This document shows, piece by piece, positions 28,201 through 38,243 of a DNA stretch of 64,000 bases. The notes below the pieces were generated by a model, which was given only the letters and a program-made list of their open reading frames with translations, searched no databases and was not told where the DNA came from. The translations under genes were made by a program, and so were the position numbers. Numbering within the stretch: position 1 is the first letter of the stretch; every line of letters begins with the position of its first letter. Source of the DNA: Geodermatophilus obscurus DSM 43160 (GTDB lineage Bacteria; Actinomycetota; Actinomycetes; Mycobacteriales; Geodermatophilaceae); the NCBI RefSeq assembly GCF_000025345.1, contig NC_013757.1, forward strand, positions 3,348,001-3,412,000, written 5' to 3'.

Positions 28201-29884
28201 ACAGCTGCCCGAAGTAGTCGTAGAGCAGCCGGGAGCGGTCCGACAGCGCGGCGACCGGGGTGTCGGTGCCCATGGAGCCGATCGGCTCGGCGCCGGAGGA
28301 CGCCATCGGGGTGAGCAGGACGCGCAGGTCCTCCTCGGTGTACCCGAACAGCTGCTGCCGGCGGACGACGGACTCGTGGCTGGGCCGGGCGCGGCGGCGC
28401 TCGGGCAGCTGCGGCAGGTGCACCAGGCCGGCGTGCAGCCAGTCCTCGTAGGGGTGTTCCCCCGCCAGGGCGCCCTTGACCTCCTCGTCGGAGACGATCT
28501 TCCCGGCGGCGGTGTCGACCAGGAACATGCGGCCCGGCTGCAGCCGGCCCTTGGCGACGACGTCGGAGTCGGGGATCTCCAGGACGCCGACCTCGCTGGC
28601 CAGCACGACCAGGTCGTCCTTGGTGTGCCACCAGCGGCCCGGGCGCAGCCCGTTGCGGTCGAGCACGGCGCCGATGAGCGTGCCGTCGGTGAACGCGACC
28701 GCGGCCGGCCCGTCCCACGGCTCCATGATCGAGGCGTGGAACCGGTAGAAGGCCCGGCGGGCCGGGTCCATCTCGTCGTGGTTCTCCCACGCCTCCGGGA
28801 TCATCATGAGCACCGCGTGCGGCAGCGACCGGCCGGACAGGTGCAGCAGCTCGAGCACCTCGTCGAAGGTGGCCGAGTCGCTGAAGTCGCTCGCGGTGAC
28901 CGGGAAGATCCGCTCGAGGCCGAGCTCGGCTCCGTCGCCTCCCGACCCCCCGCCGGGCGCGTCGAACAGCGCCGTCTCCAGCTTCGCCTCGCGGGCGCGC
29001 ATCCGGTTCCGGTTGCCCTTGATGGTGTTGATCTCGCCGTTGTGCGCGATCAGCCGGAACGGGTGGGCCAGCGGCCAGCTCGGGAAGGTGTTGGTCGAGA
29101 ACCGGCTGTGCACCAGCGCGATCGCCGACGCGTAGCGCTCGTCCCGCAGGTCGGGGAAGAAGGCCGGCAGCTGGTCGGTGGTCAGCATGCCCTTGTAGGT
29201 GATGGTGCGGCTCGACAGCGAGGTGATGTAGAGGGAGCTGCCGGCCTCGGAGGCCGCCCGCTCGGCCCGCTTGCGCAGCACGAAGGCGCGCCGCTCCAGC
29301 CGGGTGACGCCGTTGACGGCGGTCCCTCCGCCGAACGCGGTGCCGTCGGCGCGGGCCCCGATGGTCTCGGCGACGAACAGCTGGGCGAAGTGCGGCATGA
29401 CCGCGCGGGCGGTGGGGCCGACGTCGGCGCCGTCCGGGTCGACCGGCAGCTCGCGCCAGCCCAGGACGGTCAGGCCCTCCTCGGCGGCGAGGCGGACGAC
29501 GTCGTCCACCCGCGCGGCCCGCTCGGCCTCGTCCACGGGCAGGAAGGCGATGCCGACGGCGTACTCGCCCACCGGGGGCAGGTCGAAGTCCACCTCGGCG
29601 CGCAGCAGCGCGTCCGGGACCTGGGTGAGGATGCCGGCGCCGTCCCCGGAGTTCGGCTCGGAACCGGCGGCGCCGCGGTGGTCCAGGTTGTGCAGGGCGG
29701 TGAGCCCGGCGGCCACGATCTTCCGGCTGGCGCGACCCTGCACGTCGGCGACGAAGGCGACGCCGCAGGCGTCCTTGTCGTTGGCCGGGTCGTACAGGCC
29801 ACTCGCGGCCGGGACGGCCGAGAACGGCACGGCGGTGCCGCCGGGGCCGGAGGGAGTCGCGGCGGGGGCGGTGGACTCGGGCAT
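25202..29884 (-). CDS. gltB: Glutamate synthase large (alpha) subunit
   Basis: A 1560-residue amidotransferase/synthase. The catalytic cysteine is C40 in [13 protein letters not shown], so a 39-residue propeptide is probably removed. It is followed by the glutaminase domain ([14 protein letters not shown]), a central domain, the FMN synthase domain with the iron-sulfur motif [20 protein letters not shown], and the C-terminal beta-helix rich in glycine ([20 protein letters not shown]). ATG 29884 has GGGAG five bases upstream. The largest gene here, cotranscribed with gltD. Its leader contains two hairpins. Confidence 0.98.
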   Translation of the reverse strand: MPESTAPAATPSGPGGTAVPFSAVPAASGLYDPANDKDACGVAFVADVQGRASRKIVAAGLTALHNLDHRGAAGSEPNSGDGAGILTQVPDALLRAEVDFDLPPVGEYAVGIAFLPVDEAERAARVDDVVRLAAEEGLTVLGWRELPVDPDGADVGPTARAVMPHFAQLFVAETIGARADGTAFGGGTAVNGVTRLERRAFVLRKRAERAASEAGSSLYITSLSSRTITYKGMLTTDQLPAFFPDLRDERYASAIALVHSRFSTNTFPSWPLAHPFRLIAHNGEINTIKGNRNRMRAREAKLETALFDAPGGGSGGDGAELGLERIFPVTASDFSDSATFDEVLELLHLSGRSLPHAVLMMIPEAWENHDEMDPARRAFYRFHASIMEPWDGPAAVAFTDGTLIGAVLDRNGLRPGRWWHTKDDLVVLASEVGVLEIPDSDVVAKGRLQPGRMFLVDTAAGKIVSDEEVKGALAGEHPYEDWLHAGLVHLPQLPERRRARPSHESVVRRQQLFGYTEEDLRVLLTPMASSGAEPIGSMGTDTPVAALSDRSRLLYDYFGQLFAQVTNPPLDAIREELVTSLGRTFGPEQNLLRATPASCRQLFLPYPVIDNDELAKILHIDDDGDLPGYAAVRITGHYDVNGGGTALAQAVEQLRTKVSRAIAAGARIIVLSDRDCDENRAPIPSLLMTAAVHHHLVRQKTRMEVGLVVESGDCREVHHVALLLGYGAAAVNPYLAFESIEDLIRDGNLTGIQSAQAVRNVVKALGKGVLKVMSKMGISTVGSYTMAQIFEAVGLSQEIVDEYFTGTSCPLGGVGIDVLAEEVAMRHRRAYPENPTERAHRRLETGGEYQWRREGEVHLFNPETVFLLQHATRARQYDVFQRYTETVDKLSEEAATLRGLFTLRTGVRPPVPIDEVEPVSEIVRRFQTGAMSYGSISQEAHETLAIAMNRLGGKSNTGEGGEDPDRFQPDPNGDLRRSAIKQVASGRFGVTSEYLVNADDIQIKMAQGAKPGEGGQLPGAKVYPWVARTRHSTPGVGLISPPPHHDIYSIEDLKQLIHDLKNANNEARVHVKLVSEVGVGTVAAGVSKAHADVVLISGHDGGTGAAPLTSLKHAGSPWELGLAETQQTLLANGLRDRIVVQADGQMKTGRDVVIAALLGAEEYGFATAPLVVSGCVMMRVCHLDTCPVGVATQNPELRKRFTGRPEFVVTFFEFLAEQVRQYLAELGFRSLDEAIGHAELLDTRKAVDHWKAAGLDLSRMLAVPELPDGTARHRVREQDHGLDVALDQTLIQLCEGALLDARPVSLELPVRNVNRTVGTMLGSMVTRRFGGDGLPDGTIDLTFTGSAGQSFGAFVPRGITMRLFGDANDYVGKGLSGGRIVVRPAREAGFAAEDNVIAGNVIGYGATAGEVFLRGRVGERFCVRNSGALAVVEGVGDHALEYMTGGSAVILGPTGRNIAAGMSGGIGYVLDLARHRVNAEMVDVEPLDGESAQWLRDVLVRYAADTESPVAAALLADWGRWSERFSVIMPRDYRRALEARRAAEAAGTDVDRAVMEAARG

Positions 29885-30200
29885 GTCACTCCCGTCGTCG
29901 GCACGCCGCCCGGGCGCCGTCGGCGGTGACGGGAGCGGGGCGGGGGCGCTGGGCCCGGCCGGTGGTCAGAGGGCAGAGGAGCGGGCACTGCGGGGAGCCG
30001 GCCGGCGGACGGTCGGGGGACCGTGGGCCCGGCTGGGCGAGCGCCGGGGGTGGTGCCCCGGCGCTGTCGTCCGCGGGGCGGCACTGGCCCGGTTCCGACG
30101 CGTGCGACCCCGACAGGATCACTGTGGGGCCTTGGCAGAAGGGTACACAGGCGCACCACCGATCTCGTACGCCGAGAGGCGCGGGGACGGCGCGTCGCCC
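29885..30200 (-). promoter_or_regulatory. gltB leader region with two hairpins (316 bases)
   Basis: No gene seen. Two perfect hairpins lie in tandem: ACGGTC-GGGG-GACCGT (30009-30024) and AGCGCCGGGG-GTGGTG-CCCCGGCGCT (30040-30065). Further upstream on the minus strand TACCCT (30140-30145) could be a -10, which would give a leader of about 240 bases containing both hairpins. Attenuation is possible but unproven. Confidence 0.4.
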
Positions 30201-31172
30201 TCAGGGCCCAGGGTGTCGCGGACGCCCGTCCTCACCAGCGTCTTCGCCGTCCCGGGTCTCCACGGCGCCCGGGGCGACGGCGGGAGCGGCGTCGGCCCGG
30301 TCGCCGCGGTCCTGCCCGGTGTCGGCACCGTCACGTCCCCGGGTGATCACCTCGCGGGGCCGGCCGCGCTGCCACACCAGGTGGGCCACCGCGAGCAGGC
30401 CGACGACCACGCAGGTGTAGACGTTGATCCGGATGCCGGCGATGGTCTCCGCGGGGTCGCTGCGCAGCAGCTCGATCCACAGCCGGCCGACGCAGTACAG
30501 GGCGACGTAGAGCGCGAAGGCGCGCCCGTGGCTGAGCCGGAAGCGCCGGTCGGCCCAGATCACGACGAGTGCGGCGGCCAGGTTCCACAGCAGCTCGTAG
30601 AGGAACGTCGGGTGGAAGGTGCCGAGCACGAGCGGCTGACCGTCGGGGCCGATCACCGCCTCGGTGCCGGTCCAGTCGTGGATCGTCAGCGCCCAGGGCA
30701 GGTCGGTGGCGCGGCCGTAGAGCTCGTTGTTGAACCAGTTGCCCAGCCGGCCGATGGCCTGCGCGACGAGCAGCCCGGGGGCCACCGCGTCGGCGAAGGC
30801 GGGCAGCGGGATGCCCCGGCGGCGGCAGGCGATCCACGCGCCGACCCCGCCCAGGGCGATCGCGCCCCAGATGCCGAGGCCGCCCTCCCAGATGGCGAGG
30901 GCCCGCACCGGGTCGCCGCCCTCGCCGAAGTACGGCCGGGGACTGCTGATGACGTGGTAGAGCCGGCCACCGATGATCCCGAACGGCACGGCCCACACGG
31001 CGATGTCGAGGACCTCACCCGGCGCCCCGCCCCGGGCCACCCAGCGGCGCTCGGTGATCAGGACCGCCGCGACGATCCCGGCGATGATGCACAGCGCGTA
31101 GGCGCGGATGGGCAGCGGGCCCAGCTCCCAGACGCCCTGCGTCGGGCTGGGGATCGCGCTCAGGACCGTCAC
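30201..31172 (-). CDS. lgt: Prolipoprotein diacylglyceryl transferase
   Basis: A 323-residue multi-pass membrane enzyme that transfers diacylglycerol to the lipobox cysteine of prolipoproteins. Signature GRLGNWFNNELYGRATDLPWAL near residue 145, the arginine/histidine-bearing FGIIGGRLYHVISS near 68 and HPTFLYELLWN near 205 are all present, with seven predicted helices. The last 50 residues are a charged, low-complexity cytoplasmic tail. GTG 31172 overlaps the trpA stop as GTGA, the classic actinobacterial trpA-lgt linkage. Confidence 0.97.
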   Translation of the reverse strand: MTVLSAIPSPTQGVWELGPLPIRAYALCIIAGIVAAVLITERRWVARGGAPGEVLDIAVWAVPFGIIGGRLYHVISSPRPYFGEGGDPVRALAIWEGGLGIWGAIALGGVGAWIACRRRGIPLPAFADAVAPGLLVAQAIGRLGNWFNNELYGRATDLPWALTIHDWTGTEAVIGPDGQPLVLGTFHPTFLYELLWNLAAALVVIWADRRFRLSHGRAFALYVALYCVGRLWIELLRSDPAETIAGIRINVYTCVVVGLLAVAHLVWQRGRPREVITRGRDGADTGQDRGDRADAAPAVAPGAVETRDGEDAGEDGRPRHPGP

Positions 31173-31966
31173 GGCACGGCCACCGGACGGCGCACGCCCG
31201 CGGCGAGGTCCTGCGACAGGCGGCGCACGCCGTCGGCGCCCCGGCCCTCGAGCAGCTCTCGCACGTAGGCCGACCCGACGATCACCCCGTCGGCGAAGCC
31301 GGCGACCTCGGCGGCCTGGTCCCCGTTCGAGACGCCCAGCCCCACGCAGACCGGCAGGTCGGTGACCGCGCGGGTGCGGGCGACCAGCTTCTCCGCCGCG
31401 TCGCCCACGGTGGCCCGGGTACCGGTGACGCCCATGGTGGAGGCGGCGTAGACGAAGCCCCGGCAGGCCGCGACGGTCGCGGCCAGCCGCGCGTCGGTGG
31501 ACGACGGTGCCACCAGGAACACGCGGTCGAGGTCGTGCGCCTCCGCGGCGGCCAGCCAGGCCCCCGCCTCGTCGGGGATGAGGTCGGGGGTGATGGCCCC
31601 GGCTCCCCCGGCGGCGGCCAGGTCGGCGGCGAACCGGTCGACGCCGTAGCGCTCGACCGGGTTCCAGTAGCTCATCACCACCGGGACCGCACCTGCGGCG
31701 GCGACCGCCTCGACGGCGCGCAGCACGTCGCGCATGCCGACGCCGGCCCGCACCGCCGGGTCGACGGCCTGCTGGATGACCGGGCCGTCCATGCCGGGGT
31801 CGCTGTACGGGACGCCGACCTCGAGGACGTCGGCCCCGCCCTCGACCGCCGCGACCATGGCCGCGATCGAGGTGTCGACGTCCGGGTACCCGACCGGGAG
31901 GTAGGCGACCAGCGCCGAACGCCCCTCGGCCCTCGCCCGGGCGATGGTGTCCTGCAGCTGACTCAC
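31169..31966 (-). CDS. trpA: Tryptophan synthase alpha chain
   Basis: A 265-residue TIM barrel that cleaves indole-3-glycerol phosphate to indole, which is channelled to TrpB. The catalytic glutamate lies in [17 protein letters not shown] and the catalytic aspartate region in [24 protein letters not shown] and [12 protein letters not shown] form the phosphate-binding loops. The start GTG overlaps the trpB stop (GTGA) and its stop overlaps lgt (GTGA), so trpB-trpA-lgt look translationally coupled. Confidence 0.97.
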   Translation of the reverse strand: MSQLQDTIARARAEGRSALVAYLPVGYPDVDTSIAAMVAAVEGGADVLEVGVPYSDPGMDGPVIQQAVDPAVRAGVGMRDVLRAVEAVAAAGAVPVVMSYWNPVERYGVDRFAADLAAAGGAGAITPDLIPDEAGAWLAAAEAHDLDRVFLVAPSSTDARLAATVAACRGFVYAASTMGVTGTRATVGDAAEKLVARTRAVTDLPVCVGLGVSNGDQAAEVAGFADGVIVGSAYVRELLEGRGADGVRRLSQDLAAGVRRPVAVP

Positions 31967-33312
31967 GCCGGCTCCCCCGCGTCCTGCCCGGCGACCGCGT
32001 CGCCGGAGGTGACCGCCCCCTCGGTGGGCTGCTGGTCGGTGTCCATGCCGGCGCCGGGCTCCACGTGCTCGCGGTCGCCGAGGCCGAACCAGCGCGACGC
32101 CGTCTCGACGTCCTTGTCGCCGCGGCCGGAGAGGTTGACCAGCAGCAGCGCGTCCGGGCCCAGCTCGCGGCCCAGGACCAGAGCGCCGGCGAGGGCGTGC
32201 GCCGACTCGATCGCCGGGATGATGCCCTCGGTGCGGCACAGCAGCGCGAAGGCCTCCATGGCCTCGGCGTCGGTGACCGCCCGGTACTCCGCCCGGCCGA
32301 TGTCGTGCAGGTGGGAGTGCTCGGGCCCCACGCCCGGGTAGTCCAGGCCGGCGCTGATCGAGTGCGACTCGATGGTCTGGCCGTTCTCGTCCTGCAGCAG
32401 GTACGAGCGGGCGCCGTGCAGCACCCCCGGCGTCCCGCCGGTGATGGTGGCCGCGTGCCGGCCGGTGCCCACGCCGTCCCCGCCGGCCTCCAGGCCGACC
32501 AGGCGGACGCCGTCGTCGGGCACGAAGGCGGTGAAGATGCCGATGGCGTTGGAGCCGCCGCCCACGCAGGCCAGGACGGCGTCGGGCAGCCGGCCGACCC
32601 GCTCGAGCACCTGGGCGCGCGCCTCGTCGCCGATCACCCGCTGGAATTCGCGGACCATCTCCGGGAACGGGTGCGGGCCGGCGACGGTGCCGAACACGTA
32701 GTTCGTGGTCTCGACGTTGGTGACCCAGTCGCGGAAGGCCTCGTTGATGGCGTCCTTGAGGGTGCGCGAGCCGGTGGTGACCGGGACGACCTCGGCGCCG
32801 AGCAGCCGCATCCGGGCGACGTTGAGCGCCTGGCGGCGGGTGTCCTCCTCGCCCATGTAGATGGTGCAGGACAGCCCCATCAGCGCGGCCGCGGTGGCGG
32901 TCGCGACGCCGTGCTGCCCGGCGCCGGTCTCGGCGATGACCCGCTGCTTGCCGATCCGCCGGGTGAGCAGGGCCTGGCCCAGCACGTTGTTGATCTTGTG
33001 CGAGCCGGTGTGGTTGAGGTCCTCGCGCTTGAGCCAGATGCGCGCCCCGCCGGCGTGCTCGGCGAACCTCGGCACCTCGGTGATCGGGCTCGGCCGGCCG
33101 GTGTAGTCGCGCTGCAGCGCGGCGAATTCCTCGAGGAAGGCCGGGTCGACGCGCATCGCGCGGTAGGCCTCGGTCAGCTCGTCGAGGGCGGCGATCAGCG
33201 CCTCGGGGACGAACCGGCCACCGAAGACCCCGAAGTGGCCGGTGGCGTCGGGCCAGCTCGGGTGCGCCGGCTCGAGTCGCTGCTCGGGCGGGTGGACGGC
33301 GCTGGTGGTCAT
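31963..33312 (-). CDS. trpB: Tryptophan synthase beta chain
   Basis: A 449-residue PLP enzyme that joins indole and serine to make tryptophan. The PLP lysine is K106 in [19 protein letters not shown]; the catalytic glutamate lies in [12 protein letters not shown]; the phosphate loop [10 protein letters not shown] is present. The C-terminal 40 residues after SRWFGLGD are a non-conserved acidic tail. I chose ATG 33312. It is separated from trpC by a 700-base interval holding a plus-strand phosphoribosyltransferase gene and an RNA-hairpin region. Confidence 0.97.
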   Translation of the reverse strand: MTTSAVHPPEQRLEPAHPSWPDATGHFGVFGGRFVPEALIAALDELTEAYRAMRVDPAFLEEFAALQRDYTGRPSPITEVPRFAEHAGGARIWLKREDLNHTGSHKINNVLGQALLTRRIGKQRVIAETGAGQHGVATATAAALMGLSCTIYMGEEDTRRQALNVARMRLLGAEVVPVTTGSRTLKDAINEAFRDWVTNVETTNYVFGTVAGPHPFPEMVREFQRVIGDEARAQVLERVGRLPDAVLACVGGGSNAIGIFTAFVPDDGVRLVGLEAGGDGVGTGRHAATITGGTPGVLHGARSYLLQDENGQTIESHSISAGLDYPGVGPEHSHLHDIGRAEYRAVTDAEAMEAFALLCRTEGIIPAIESAHALAGALVLGRELGPDALLLVNLSGRGDKDVETASRWFGLGDREHVEPGAGMDTDQQPTEGAVTSGDAVAGQDAGEPA

Positions 33313-33406
33313 GGGCTCAGTGTCCCGCGTCGGGGCGTGCAGGTGGTGGAGGGGGTCAGTGCGCCGGGGGGCGCGGGTCGCGGGCACTCCTGCGCCGTTG
33401 CGTGCG

Positions 33407-33454
33407 CTCTCGCGCTGCTGCACCGGCGCGAGAGCGGGGGCAGCAGCGCGAGAG
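33407..33454. promoter_or_regulatory. Competing hairpins between trpB and the phosphoribosyltransferase gene
   Basis: CTCTCGCGCTGCTG (33407-33420) is perfectly complementary to CAGCAGCGCGAGAG (33441-33454), and its first eight bases are also complementary to the nearer CGCGAGAG (33427-33434). The two foldings exclude each other. The region lies about 95 bases upstream of trpB in the 5' direction of the minus strand, so it could be a leader switch. It could equally serve the plus-strand gene. Confidence 0.4.
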
Positions 33455-33510
33455 TCGCCCCGACCTGGCCTCGCTGCGGAACGGTCGGCGAGGACGCCGG
33501 GCAGCGTGCG

Positions 33511-34056
33511 GTGCTGGCGGGGTTCCGCTGGGTGGACGGGCACGCCGACGTCTGGGCGCTGCTCGCTGAAGGCCGGGGGCCGGCCGCGGTCGTCAGGGGC
33601 CTGACCGCCTCGTGGGCCGATGCCGGCACCACCCACGTGGTCGGGCTGGAGGCGCGCGGGTTCGCCGTCGGCGGCCCGGCCGCGGTGGTCCTGGGAGCCG
33701 GCTTCGTGCCCGTCCGGAAGGGACTGCTGCCCGGCCGCTCGCTCGCCACCACGAGCGCCGAGGACCACCGCGGCGTCCGGCACGAGCTGCACGTGCAGGC
33801 GGTCCCCGGACCCGGCGACCCGGTGCTGCTGGTCGACGACTGGGCCGAGCGCGGCAGCCAGGCCGAGGCGACCGCCGAGCTGGTGCGCCGGCAGGGTGCG
33901 GAGCTGCTCGGGCTGGCCCTGGTCGTGGACGAGCTGCCCGACGCCGTCCGGGCGGCCCTCCTGCAGGAGCCCGCCGCGAGCGTGCGACGGTGGGGGGCAG
34001 GAGGGTCCTTCTTCAGCGGGGGGTGTGCGGGGTGGCCGGGTGGGCGCCGGCCGTGA
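33511..34056 (+). CDS. Phosphoribosyltransferase (adenine-PRTase-like)
   Basis: A 181-residue protein with the N-terminal [17 protein letters not shown] typical of a small actinobacterial PRTase group, [29 protein letters not shown] and the PRPP-binding motif [16 protein letters not shown]. It should transfer or bind a phosphoribosyl group; the base is unknown. GTG 33511 is the only plausible start. From about residue 148 the C-terminus is encoded by repeat E6, so the normal end appears to have been replaced. It lies antisense inside the trp block and overlaps the trpC 3' end by 44 bases. Confidence 0.75.
   Translation: MLAGFRWVDGHADVWALLAEGRGPAAVVRGLTASWADAGTTHVVGLEARGFAVGGPAAVVLGAGFVPVRKGLLPGRSLATTSAEDHRGVRHELHVQAVPGPGDPVLLVDDWAERGSQAEATAELVRRQGAELLGLALVVDELPDAVRAALLQEPAASVRRWGAGGSFFSGGCAGWPGGRRP
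33954..34018. repeat. Palindromic repeat E6, overlapping gene ends
   Basis: Arms GGCCCTCCTGC (33954-33964) and GCAGGAGGGTCC (33997-34008) are almost the same as the outer arms of E1; the core is CGCGAGCGTGCGACGG. The left arm lies within the reading frame of the phosphoribosyltransferase gene and the right edge contains the trpC stop codon. Confidence 0.65.
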
Positions 34057-34822
34057 CCAGGTCGGCGACCGCCTGGCGGGCGTCGCCGGCGGTGACCAGG
34101 CCCTCACCGACGAGGACGGCGTCGGCGCCGGCCGCCGCGTAGGAGATGAGGTCGTGCGGGCCGCGGACGCCGGACTCGGCGACCTTGACCACCTCCGACG
34201 GCAGCCCGGGGGCGATCCGCTCGAAGGTGGAGCGGTCGACCTGCAGCGTGGTGAGGTCGCGGGCGTTGACGCCGATCACCGCGGCGCCGGCGGACAGCGC
34301 GCGGTCGGCCTCGGCCTCGGTGTGCACCTCGACCAGCGCGGTCATGCCCAGCGACTCGACCCGCTCCAGCAGACCGAGCAGGGCGTTCTGCTCCAGCGCG
34401 GCCACGATGAGCAGGACGACGTCCGCCCCGTGGGCACGCGCCTCGTGCACCTGGTAGCTCGTGACGACGAAGTCCTTGCACAGCACCGGGACGCCGACGG
34501 CGGCGCGGACGGCGGCGAGGTCGGCCTGGCCGCCTCCGAAGCGGCGCCGCTCGGTGAGCACGCTGATGACCCGGGCGCCGCCGTCGGCGTACTGCCGGGC
34601 CAGCACCGCGGGGTCGGGGATGTCGGCGAGCGCGCCCCTGGAGGGGCTCTGCCGCTTCACCTCGGCGATGACGCCGACGCCGGGCGCACGCAGCGCGGCG
34701 AGGGCGTCGAGGGGCGGGCGGGCGTCCCGGGCGGCGGCCTTGACCTCCGCCAGCGGGGTGGCCGCCTCACGGGCCGCCAGGTCCTCACGGACGCCGGCGA
34801 CGATCTCGTCGAGCACGGACAC
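34013..34822 (-). CDS. trpC: Indole-3-glycerol phosphate synthase
   Basis: A 269-residue TIM barrel that closes the indole ring. [13 protein letters not shown] holds the catalytic lysine, [19 protein letters not shown] a second lysine, then [11 protein letters not shown] and [12 protein letters not shown] for phosphate binding. GTG 34822 is supported by GGGGAGG four bases upstream; a second GTG two codons later is less well placed. The stop lies at the edge of repeat E6. Same strand as the Trp-associated membrane protein upstream. Confidence 0.97.
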   Translation of the reverse strand: MSVLDEIVAGVREDLAAREAATPLAEVKAAARDARPPLDALAALRAPGVGVIAEVKRQSPSRGALADIPDPAVLARQYADGGARVISVLTERRRFGGGQADLAAVRAAVGVPVLCKDFVVTSYQVHEARAHGADVVLLIVAALEQNALLGLLERVESLGMTALVEVHTEAEADRALSAGAAVIGVNARDLTTLQVDRSTFERIAPGLPSEVVKVAESGVRGPHDLISYAAAGADAVLVGEGLVTAGDARQAVADLVTAGAHPATPHTPR

Positions 34823-34999
34823 GAGTCCTCCCCGCTGCTGCTCGTCATCCGCCCACCGGGCCCTCGAGGCCGGCCACCGGGCGCGGCCCCGACCGGGACC
34901 CGATCCGTGGACCCACTCTAGAGGCGGCGGACCAGCCGACTGCCTGCGGGGGCGGCCGGACACCCCGCACGGGGGTGTGGACCAGGCGGTCCGGGGTAG

Positions 35000-35629
35000 T
35001 CAGGGCTGTTCGCCGGAGTCCTCGGTGGGGTCCTCGCCACGGTCGAGCGCCCGCCACGCGTCCAGCGCGCGGTCCTCGTCGGTCCGCCGGCGGACGGGCG
35101 CCGCGGCCGCGGCGGCGGCGGCGAGGCGCTCGTAGCGGCGTCCCATGCCCGGCCAGCTCGACCCGCGCAGCACGGTGAGCAGCCCGGCCGCCACCGCCAG
35201 CAGTCCGGCGACGAGCACGAGCACCGGCCAGGCGGCGGACACCTCGGCCGTGAGCGTGCTCCCCGGCGTCCCGCTGCCGACCGCCCCGGTCGCCGTGACG
35301 TCCGCGTCGGTGAGCAGCGTGCGCAGGCCCGACCAGCCCAGCGCTCCCCCGGCGACGGCGGCCAGCAGCCCGACCAGGACGCGACCGGCGCCGCGGACGG
35401 CGACCAGCGCCACCGCGGCCGCCAGGAGCACCAGCCCGCCGGCCGGGACGAACGGTGCGAGCTCCGAGCCGGCCAGCTGCTCGATGACCGGCGGCAGCGG
35501 CTCGGGCCGTTCGACGGTCGCCGTCACCCAGGTCTGTCCGCCTGCGGACAGCGCCAGCCCCCCGGCCGCCACCGCCCCGACGACGGCCCCGGCCAGCTCA
35601 CGGTGGGCCGTCCCCGTCACGGTGCCCAC
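35000..35629 (-). CDS. Trp-operon-associated membrane protein (TIGR02234-like)
   Basis: A 209-residue protein with four hydrophobic helices and the family segment ALSAGGQTWVTATVERP near the N-terminus, plus a charged C-terminal tail. Members occur between trpE and trpC in actinobacteria; the role is unknown, with transport or membrane tethering suggested only by location. It sits between trpE and trpC here too. GTG 35629 gives the expected N-terminus. A short low-conservation gap with a GCTCCTCGCT-type tract separates it from trpE. Confidence 0.85.
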   Translation of the reverse strand: MGTVTGTAHRELAGAVVGAVAAGGLALSAGGQTWVTATVERPEPLPPVIEQLAGSELAPFVPAGGLVLLAAAVALVAVRGAGRVLVGLLAAVAGGALGWSGLRTLLTDADVTATGAVGSGTPGSTLTAEVSAAWPVLVLVAGLLAVAAGLLTVLRGSSWPGMGRRYERLAAAAAAAAPVRRRTDEDRALDAWRALDRGEDPTEDSGEQP

Positions 35630-35633
35630 CGTT

Positions 35634-35690
35634 CGCTTCCGCGGGGCGCTCCGCTCCTCGCTCGCCGGGGCTCGCTGCGGTGCTCACGCC
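35634..35690. repeat. Short GC-rich CTCCTCGCTCG tract
   Basis: CGCTCCGCTCCTCGCTCGCC followed by GGGGCTCGCTGCGG is an imperfect palindrome between trpE and the membrane-protein gene. A similar CTCCTCGCTGCGCTC tract lies at 62633-62703. Related loosely to the CTCGCNAGCTCG repeats. Confidence 0.35.
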
Positions 35691-35699
35691 CCTGTCCGC

Positions 35700-37196
35700 T
35701 CACGGCAGCTCCCGCATCCCCTCCGCCGTCGCGATGGCCGAGAGCACCGCCCGTGCCTTGTGCCGGGTCTCGGCCTCCTCGGTGGCGGGGTCGCTGTCGG
35801 CCACGACACCGGCGCCGGCCTGCACGTAGGCACGGCCCTGGTGCAGCACCGCCGTCCGGATCGCGATCGCCATGTCGAGGTCGCCGCTGGCGTCGACGTA
35901 ACCGACGGTGCCGGCGTACAGCGCCCGCCGGGTGGGCTCCAGCGACTCGATGATCTCCATCGCGCGCGGCTTGGGCGCCCCGGAGACGGTCCCGGCGGGG
36001 AAGGTCGCGTCGAAGACGTCGAGGGCGTCCCACTGCGGGGCGACCTCGCCGGCCACGGTCGACACCAGGTGCATGACGTGGCTGTAGTGCTCGACGCGCA
36101 TGAAGTCGGGCACCTCCACCGAGCCCGGCACGCACACCCGCCCCAGGTCGTTGCGGGCCAGGTCGACGAGCATCACGTGCTCGGCGCGCTCCTTGGGGTC
36201 GGCGAGCAGGCCCTCGGCCAGCCGCACGTCCTCCTCCGGGGTCGCGCCGCGCGGGCGGGTCCCGGCCGGCGGGTGCACGACGGCCGAGCTGCCGGTCACC
36301 GTGACCAGCGCCTCCGGCGAGGAGCCGACGACGTCGAACGGCGACTCGCGCCCGGCGAAGCGCAGCAGGTACATGTACGGCGAGGGGTTGGTCGCCCGCA
36401 GCACCCGGTAGAGGTCCAGCGCCTCGACCTCGGTGGGCACCTCGAAGCGCTGCGAGAGCACCACCTGGAACGCGTCGCCGGCCCGGATGTGCTCGCGCAC
36501 CCGCTCCACGCCGTCCTCGAAGACGCCGGGCGCCATGTTGCTCTGCACCGGCGGCGGCGCGGTCGTCGCGAAGGTGGCGACCCCGGGGGGCGCGGCCTTG
36601 GCCAGGTCGGCGGCCATCGCGTCGAGCCGGGTCACCGCGTCGTCGTAGCCCTGGGACCCGCGCAGCGCGTTGGCGATGAGCAGCACCGTGCCGTCGTGGT
36701 GGTCGAGCACCGCGAGGTCGGTGACCAGCATGAGCGCGAGCTCGGGCATGCCGAGGTCGTCGACGGCGGTGACCGGCAGCCGCTCCAGCCGCCGGACGAC
36801 GTCGTAGCCGAGGTAGCCGACCAGGCCGCCGGTCAGCCGGGGCAGGTCGGCGTCCCGCGGCGAGCGCAGCCGGCGGGCCAGCGTGCGGACGGCGGCCAGC
36901 GGGTCCGAGGGCAGGTCGTCGGTGAGACCCGGCAGCTGCTCCCCCAGCCACAGCGCGGCGCCGTCCCGCTCGCTGAGCACCCCGGCGCTGCGGACGCCGA
37001 CGAAGCTGTACCGGCTCCACTGCTTGCCCTGCTCGGCCGACTCCAGCAGCACCGTGCCCGGCCGGTTGCCGGCGAGCTTGCGGTAGATGCCGACCGCGGT
37101 CTCGCCGTCGGCGAGCAGCCGCCGGGTGACCGGGACCATCGGCTGGTCCAGCGCCGCGAACTCCGCCCGCGACGGGGAGGTCTCACCGAGCCGCAC
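35700..37196 (-). CDS. trpE: Anthranilate synthase component I
   Basis: A 498-residue chorismate-utilising enzyme making anthranilate from chorismate with glutamine amidotransferase (TrpG, not in this window). The C-terminal catalytic half has [60 protein letters not shown] and [18 protein letters not shown]. The N-terminal feedback site includes [21 protein letters not shown] 37196 overlaps the hisI 3' end by 14 bases, so hisI and trpE are probably one transcript. Confidence 0.97.
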   Translation of the reverse strand: MRLGETSPSRAEFAALDQPMVPVTRRLLADGETAVGIYRKLAGNRPGTVLLESAEQGKQWSRYSFVGVRSAGVLSERDGAALWLGEQLPGLTDDLPSDPLAAVRTLARRLRSPRDADLPRLTGGLVGYLGYDVVRRLERLPVTAVDDLGMPELALMLVTDLAVLDHHDGTVLLIANALRGSQGYDDAVTRLDAMAADLAKAAPPGVATFATTAPPPVQSNMAPGVFEDGVERVREHIRAGDAFQVVLSQRFEVPTEVEALDLYRVLRATNPSPYMYLLRFAGRESPFDVVGSSPEALVTVTGSSAVVHPPAGTRPRGATPEEDVRLAEGLLADPKERAEHVMLVDLARNDLGRVCVPGSVEVPDFMRVEHYSHVMHLVSTVAGEVAPQWDALDVFDATFPAGTVSGAPKPRAMEIIESLEPTRRALYAGTVGYVDASGDLDMAIAIRTAVLHQGRAYVQAGAGVVADSDPATEEAETRHKARAVLSAIATAEGMRELP

Positions 37197-37557
37197 GGGT
37201 GACCTCCAGCTCGCGGTGGAAGCAGGAGCGCTCGCCGGTGTGGCAGGCCGGCCCCTCCTGGTCGACGAGCACCAGCAGCGCGTCGCCGTCGCAGTCCAGG
37301 CGCACGTCGCGGACCCACTGGCGGTGTCCGGAGGTCTCCCCCTTCACCCAGTACTCGCGCCGGCTGCGCGACCAGTAGGTGGCCCGGCCGGTGGTGAGGG
37401 TGCGGCGCAGCGCCTCGTCGTCCATCCACGCGACCATGAGCACCTCACCGGTGTCGTGCTGCTGGACGACGGCGGCGACCAGACCGGCGGGGTCGCGGCG
37501 CAGGAGTGCTGCGACCGCGGGGTCCAGGGCGGACTCGGCGGCGGGGACGGCGGACAC
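37183..37557 (-). CDS. hisI: Phosphoribosyl-AMP cyclohydrolase
   Basis: A 124-residue enzyme that opens the adenine ring in the third histidine step. Motifs: [34 protein letters not shown], and the metal-binding [29 protein letters not shown] region. It is the stand-alone form without HisE. GTG 37557 fits the family. It sits apart from the other his genes, directly in front of trpE. Confidence 0.97.
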   Translation of the reverse strand: MSAVPAAESALDPAVAALLRRDPAGLVAAVVQQHDTGEVLMVAWMDDEALRRTLTTGRATYWSRSRREYWVKGETSGHRQWVRDVRLDCDGDALLVLVDQEGPACHTGERSCFHRELEVTRAAR

Positions 37558-37592
37558 GGTCCGATCGTCCCACCCGCCGCCGACCGGCCGGG

Positions 37593-38243
37593 TCACCGGT
37601 GCGGCGTCGTCCCCCCGTCGGGGCTGCTGGTGAACCACGCCCGGGCGGGCCGGCCCACGCTCAGGCCCAGGGCGACCGCCGGCCCGGCGGCGAAGCACAC
37701 GACGAGGAACAGCAGCAGCCCGGACGCCGAGCCGAACGCGCCCAGCAGGCGCGCGACCCAGTAGGCGGCCAGCGCCAGCTGCAGGGCGAACGCGGCTGCG
37801 AGGGTCCAGCGGACGGGGGCGCGGCGGCTGGTGAGCGCCAGGACCCCGGCGGCCACCAGCAGGACCACCGAGACCAGCTGCACGAGGGAGAGCACGCCCG
37901 CGTCGGCAGCGAGGGCCGCACCGTCGGCCGGGAAGCCTGGCTCGTCGGCGGCCATCGAGAACACCGACCCGAGCAGCTGGAGGTAGGCGCTGGCCAGGGC
38001 GACCCCCGCGGCCTGCACGAAGGCGAGGACCGCGGCGGCGATGACCTGTCCCGGCCGCTGCGGCCGCGCGGGGGCCGGCGGCCACGGCTGCGGCCAGACC
38101 GGCGGCCACGCCGTCCCGTACGGGGCCGGCGGTGGCCAGCCGGGAGCCGGCCGGTACGGCGTCGTCGGCGGCGGCCCCGCGTAGGGCACGCCCGGCTGCG
38201 TCTCCGTCGCCGGGTCCGACCAGGGGCTCGGGTGCGAGCTCAC
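37593..38243 (-). CDS. Proline-rich multi-pass membrane protein of unknown function
   Basis: A 216-residue protein with a proline/tryptophan/tyrosine-rich cytoplasmic N-terminal 65 residues ([20 protein letters not shown]) and about four membrane helices after it. This architecture is common in actinobacteria and has no fixed function. GTG 38243 overlaps the stop of the upstream dehydrogenase gene as GTGA. The longer frame to 38291 has no support. Confidence 0.7.
   Translation of the reverse strand: MSSHPSPWSDPATETQPGVPYAGPPPTTPYRPAPGWPPPAPYGTAWPPVWPQPWPPAPARPQRPGQVIAAAVLAFVQAAGVALASAYLQLLGSVFSMAADEPGFPADGAALAADAGVLSLVQLVSVVLLVAAGVLALTSRRAPVRWTLAAAFALQLALAAYWVARLLGAFGSASGLLLFLVVCFAAGPAVALGLSVGRPARAWFTSSPDGGTTPHR

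Noticed and set aside
25184..29929. A 1581-codon plus-strand open frame antisense to gltB
   Set aside because: It is a GC-rich shadow of gltB; its translation is a low-complexity Val/Leu/Asp/Arg mix with no domains, and gltB/gltD are clear on the other strand.
33313..33406. Trp-codon leader peptide upstream of trpB
   Set aside because: I looked on the minus strand for a short ORF with tandem TGG codons and did not find one.
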